The position numbers and the translations under genes are program-made. From positions 930,001 to 994,000 of the forward strand of contig NZ_JACNYL010000002.1 in NCBI RefSeq assembly GCF_014692525.1: a stretch of 64,000 bases of DNA. Direction: 5' to 3'. The stretch is from Sphingobacterium chuzhouense. GTDB lineage: Bacteria > Bacteroidota > Bacteroidia > Sphingobacteriales > Sphingobacteriaceae. The notes beneath the pieces are model-generated. The model saw only the letters and a program-made list of their open reading frames with translations, searched no databases and had not been told where the DNA came from. Of the stretch, positions 61,767 through 64,000 are shown in pieces. The stretch's first letter is position 1; each line of letters starts with the position of its first letter.

Positions 61767-62453
61767 ATGAGAAAATTATCAGCTTTAACAATCGTTGCCG
61801 CGTTAGCATTAGCGGCTTGTGGAGGTAATTCCAACGCAGACAAAGTACAGACATCAACAGCGCAGGAAATTGCGACGGAAAAAGGCACGGTATTTCATCT
61901 TGATCGTGCGAGCAGCTCCATAAAATGGAAAGCATATCATAAAGGTGGTTTCGATCCACGGTTTGGAACACTGGAAAGCGAAGGAAGCCTGACATTGGAA
62001 AATGATGCAATTGCGAGTGGTAAATTCACTATCGACATGAATTCTTTGCGCACGGATGACGATGCTGTAGATGTAGCGAAAACAGGCGGAAAGACAGCTG
62101 CAGATTTAGATGGACATTTGAAAAATGAGGATTTTTTCGAAGTTGAAAAATACCCTACAGCGAAGTTAGACATCACATCTGTAAGGCCTTTTGATCCTGC
62201 AAAGGATAAAAGTGTACTAGCGGATGCGACAAACGTTATTAGCGGTAATCTAACCATTAAGGAAAAAACGGTGAATATCTCTTTCCCAGCTAAAGTATCC
62301 ATCAATGAAAACGAAGTAACTGTACAATCGAAATTCAGCATTAATAGACAGGATTGGGGTCTTACTTACGGAACAGATGGTGATCCTAAGGATTGGATGA
62401 TTTCACAAGAGGTTGACTTGGAATTTGATATCATCGCTAAAAAACAACTATAG
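61767..62453 (+). CDS. YceI-family lipoprotein
   Basis: Lipocalin-like protein of 228 aa with a lipobox (LALAACGG, Cys near residue 18). The YceI domain fills the mature part: FHLDRASSSIKWKAYHKGGF, the conserved D-x-x-S-L and H-L-K-N-E-D-F-F segments (LDGHLKNEDFFEVEKYPTAK), and the final INRQDWGLTYGTDG. YceI proteins bind isoprenoid-type lipids; role here unknown. Divergent from an HxlR regulator and followed by a strong terminator. Confidence 0.94.
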   Translation: MRKLSALTIVAALALAACGGNSNADKVQTSTAQEIATEKGTVFHLDRASSSIKWKAYHKGGFDPRFGTLESEGSLTLENDAIASGKFTIDMNSLRTDDDAVDVAKTGGKTAADLDGHLKNEDFFEVEKYPTAKLDITSVRPFDPAKDKSVLADATNVISGNLTIKEKTVNISFPAKVSINENEVTVQSKFSINRQDWGLTYGTDGDPKDWMISQEVDLEFDIIAKKQL

Positions 62454-62491
62454 CTCTTCACTATATAAATCCAAGACAAAAATCCATCTAT

Positions 62492-62551
62492 GTGAAAGTG
62501 AACAGGCAGGCATGTGTCAGATGCCTGCCTGTTTACTTTCACATTTTTTTT
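62492..62551 (+). terminator. Strong rho-independent terminator of yceI
   Basis: A 21-bp stem, GTGAAAGTGAACAGGCAGG plus CA on the left arm and its near-perfect complement on the right (62522-62542), with a 9-nt loop, followed by a run of eight T. Confidence 0.9.
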
Positions 62552-62613
62552 GCAGCACAATGATGGTTAAGCCTTCCATCCTATCCCCCACGATTCGCCG
62601 TGCACTCTTCACT

Positions 62614-63702
62614 TTAAAACGGCGCAATATCAAATCCCAGTAACGAAATATCATTTTCCAGATCATAGAGATTAACGGGTTGCCCATTCATCCATAAAAC
62701 GGATTTAACGGTTTGATCAGTATTCATACTTCCTAAAACAAGTGTATTACCTTGATTGACCTGAAGATCAACAGCATAAGTATGCCCACTGTTGAAATCG
62801 TCCAGAGGCTGCTGTACACTGTTTTTAAAAAATCTCGGTTCATATTTACTCCCCACCTGTTCATACCCGCACGCGTAGACATCTCCCTTGTCGACCACCA
62901 CCTTACCTCCTCTAATCACAGACCGGCCACTAATCAGTTTATCCGCTTTCCCATTTTTCCACAATTTGAGGCTTCTACCTTCTGTCGATAAATTATCTAC
63001 ATATCCCAAAATATAAATATCGGCACCATCAACCGCTATACTCTTGGCGTAGGTAGTAACGTCCTCGGTGGACAGCGTCACTGCTTTACCGTTCTTCCAA
63101 TATTTGGATACAATTCCTCCTTTTTTATTCTCATGACCGACTGTGTATACATCATTGCCCGATACAAAAATATCCGCAAAGGTAGTAGATTCTTTTCCAT
63201 CGGTGACCATAAAGGTGTCTCCGTTTTTCCAAACAACTCCAATCCTCTTCTCACCGTCCATAGGAATATACGATCCCGCGACATAAACATCCGTTCCACT
63301 AATGAATACAGAAGTAGCCTCTTCATGTTTGGTTTCCGGAGTACGCAATTCCGACCGTTTACCGTTCTTCCATAATAATGCTTTGGGTGGGAAATCAGAA
63401 ACAGATGGCTCCTTATTTTCGATACCGATGACATATACGTCGTCCGACGCTACTGTAATATCGGAAGGAATAAACTGCGCACCTGTAGTGATTTCTAACG
63501 GAAAAGCCTTATTATTCCTAAAATAGCTAGGCACCCCTGTATTGTCTTCCATGGAAAAAGCGATAAAATAAACATCTGCCCAGTCCACTATCTGATGTTC
63601 TTCTACTTCATCTTCTTCTTCATCGCTGCCTTTTTTACATGCTTGAAAAACAATAGCTAAACCAAGCAAACAACATACCGTAATAATAAATCTCTTATCC
63701 AT
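62614..63702 (-). CDS. Lipoprotein with six WKNG-type repeats
   Basis: Lipoprotein of 362 aa (lipobox GLAIVFQACKK, then an acidic stretch SDEEEDEVEEHQ). The rest is made of about six repeats of roughly 45-50 residues, each with a DVYV-type strand and a WKNG-type strand: LLWKNGKRSEL, VVWKNGDTFMV, KYWKNGKAVTL, KLWKNGKADKL, RFFKNSVQQPL and VLWMNGQPVNL. This suggests a six-bladed beta-propeller at the surface. No enzyme motif or family name is known to me. Confidence 0.8.
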   Translation of the reverse strand: MDKRFIITVCCLLGLAIVFQACKKGSDEEEDEVEEHQIVDWADVYFIAFSMEDNTGVPSYFRNNKAFPLEITTGAQFIPSDITVASDDVYVIGIENKEPSVSDFPPKALLWKNGKRSELRTPETKHEEATSVFISGTDVYVAGSYIPMDGEKRIGVVWKNGDTFMVTDGKESTTFADIFVSGNDVYTVGHENKKGGIVSKYWKNGKAVTLSTEDVTTYAKSIAVDGADIYILGYVDNLSTEGRSLKLWKNGKADKLISGRSVIRGGKVVVDKGDVYACGYEQVGSKYEPRFFKNSVQQPLDDFNSGHTYAVDLQVNQGNTLVLGSMNTDQTVKSVLWMNGQPVNLYDLENDISLLGFDIAPF

Positions 63703-63876
63703 TTTTAGCTTTTAAACCGACAGATGTATATTGCAAATAGTCGGCTTTGTGTATAATTAGCAAAGGTATAATGTAAGTGGCTTTACGAAGAAAAACCTTC
63801 ATCTACAAAGTATCTACATCCGAATTTAATCCATTAGATGGATATCGTCGGGGTGCTGGTGCGATCAACGATGACG

Positions 63877-64000
63877 TTACTCAGCGCCTATAGGCGCCAT
63901 CTCAAGAATTTGGCTAATGTGTTTGCCGTCCCACAAATACTTTTCTCGACGTCTAATTTCCGAATATTGCAGATCCTCGGCCTCATAATCAATCACTTCT
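63877..64000 (-). CDS. C-terminus of an uncharacterised protein, cut by window end
   Basis: The minus-strand frame from the window edge reads EVIDYEAEDLQYSEIRRREK then YLWDGKHISQILEMAPIGAE and a stop. Only 40 residues are inside the window, so no function can be assigned. The composition is clearly protein-like, with charged and aromatic residues spaced as in a helix-turn-helix or structural tail. Confidence 0.5.
   Translation of the reverse strand, partial: EVIDYEAEDLQYSEIRRREKYLWDGKHISQILEMAPIGAE

Overview
The window is about 40% GC and reads as a chromosomal segment of a Bacteroidota bacterium, most likely a Sphingobacteriales member close to Sphingobacterium, Olivibacter or Pedobacter. 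The support is two SusC/SusD pairs, two ECF sigma/FecR pairs, TlpA-type thioredoxins with lipoprotein or secretion signals, an STN-containing SusC, a DUF6520-like small protein, and promoters of the TTG-N19-TAnnTTTG type. No rRNA, tRNA or CRISPR array was seen.

Layout. (1) 1-7.6 kb: a truncated FecR with its ECF sigma gene, a MauE-like membrane protein with a small secreted DUF6520-like protein, and a minus-strand TlpA-SusC-SusD operon. (2) 7.7-8.7 kb: two back-to-back degenerate tandem arrays, one with an 11-bp unit and one with a 21-bp unit, each keeping exact register over about 27-29 units. (3) 9.6-34.5 kb: an accessory, defence-rich island. It holds a DUF4145 protein, an AbiJ-NTD4 fragment, a four-gene operon around an AAA_13-type ATPase, sbcCD with two tiny upstream ORFs, a PIN plus XRE/ImmA pair, a Pycsar-like operon (membrane effector and cyclase) extended by an E2-like/SEC-C protein and a multi-pass membrane protein, an ImmA plus sce7726-like pair, an EF-Tu-C-terminus-like protein, a GNAT, two more 21-bp arrays, an ORF6N protein, a Fic protein and gene remnants. 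(4) 34.4-45.2 kb: ordinary chromosome (nitroreductase, ohrR-ohr, purA, Crp/Fnr, TPM protein, ABC-F) mixed with remnants of VOC, flavodoxin-fold, TolC-like and outer-membrane-protein genes. (5) 45.4-60.9 kb: a complete plus-strand polysaccharide-utilisation locus: ECF sigma, FecR, SusC with STN, SusD, IPT/NHL lipoprotein, DUF4091 protein, GH32, GH20 and a beta-helix lipoprotein. (6) 61.2-64 kb: HxlR regulator divergent from a YceI lipoprotein across a perfect 40-bp palindrome, a lipoprotein with a repeated WKNG motif, and a gene cut by the window end.

How the parts work together. The PUL at 45-61 kb is self-contained: the STN domain of its SusC should signal through its FecR to its own sigma factor, SusCD import oligosaccharide, and GH32 points to a fructan substrate. 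In the island, the Pycsar-like genes run almost without gaps (7, 2 and 7 bp), so the E2-like and membrane proteins are probably part of the same system, by analogy with E2-containing CBASS. The ATPase operon at 11.4-15.8 kb is similarly compact and has no named function that I can assign.

The observations most worth a second look are the extended Pycsar operon, the four-gene ATPase operon, and the paired arrays with strict 21-bp or 11-bp register. One array family also occurs as a single-unit copy at 29.7 kb with matching flanks on both sides, which suggests a defined repetitive element able to expand.
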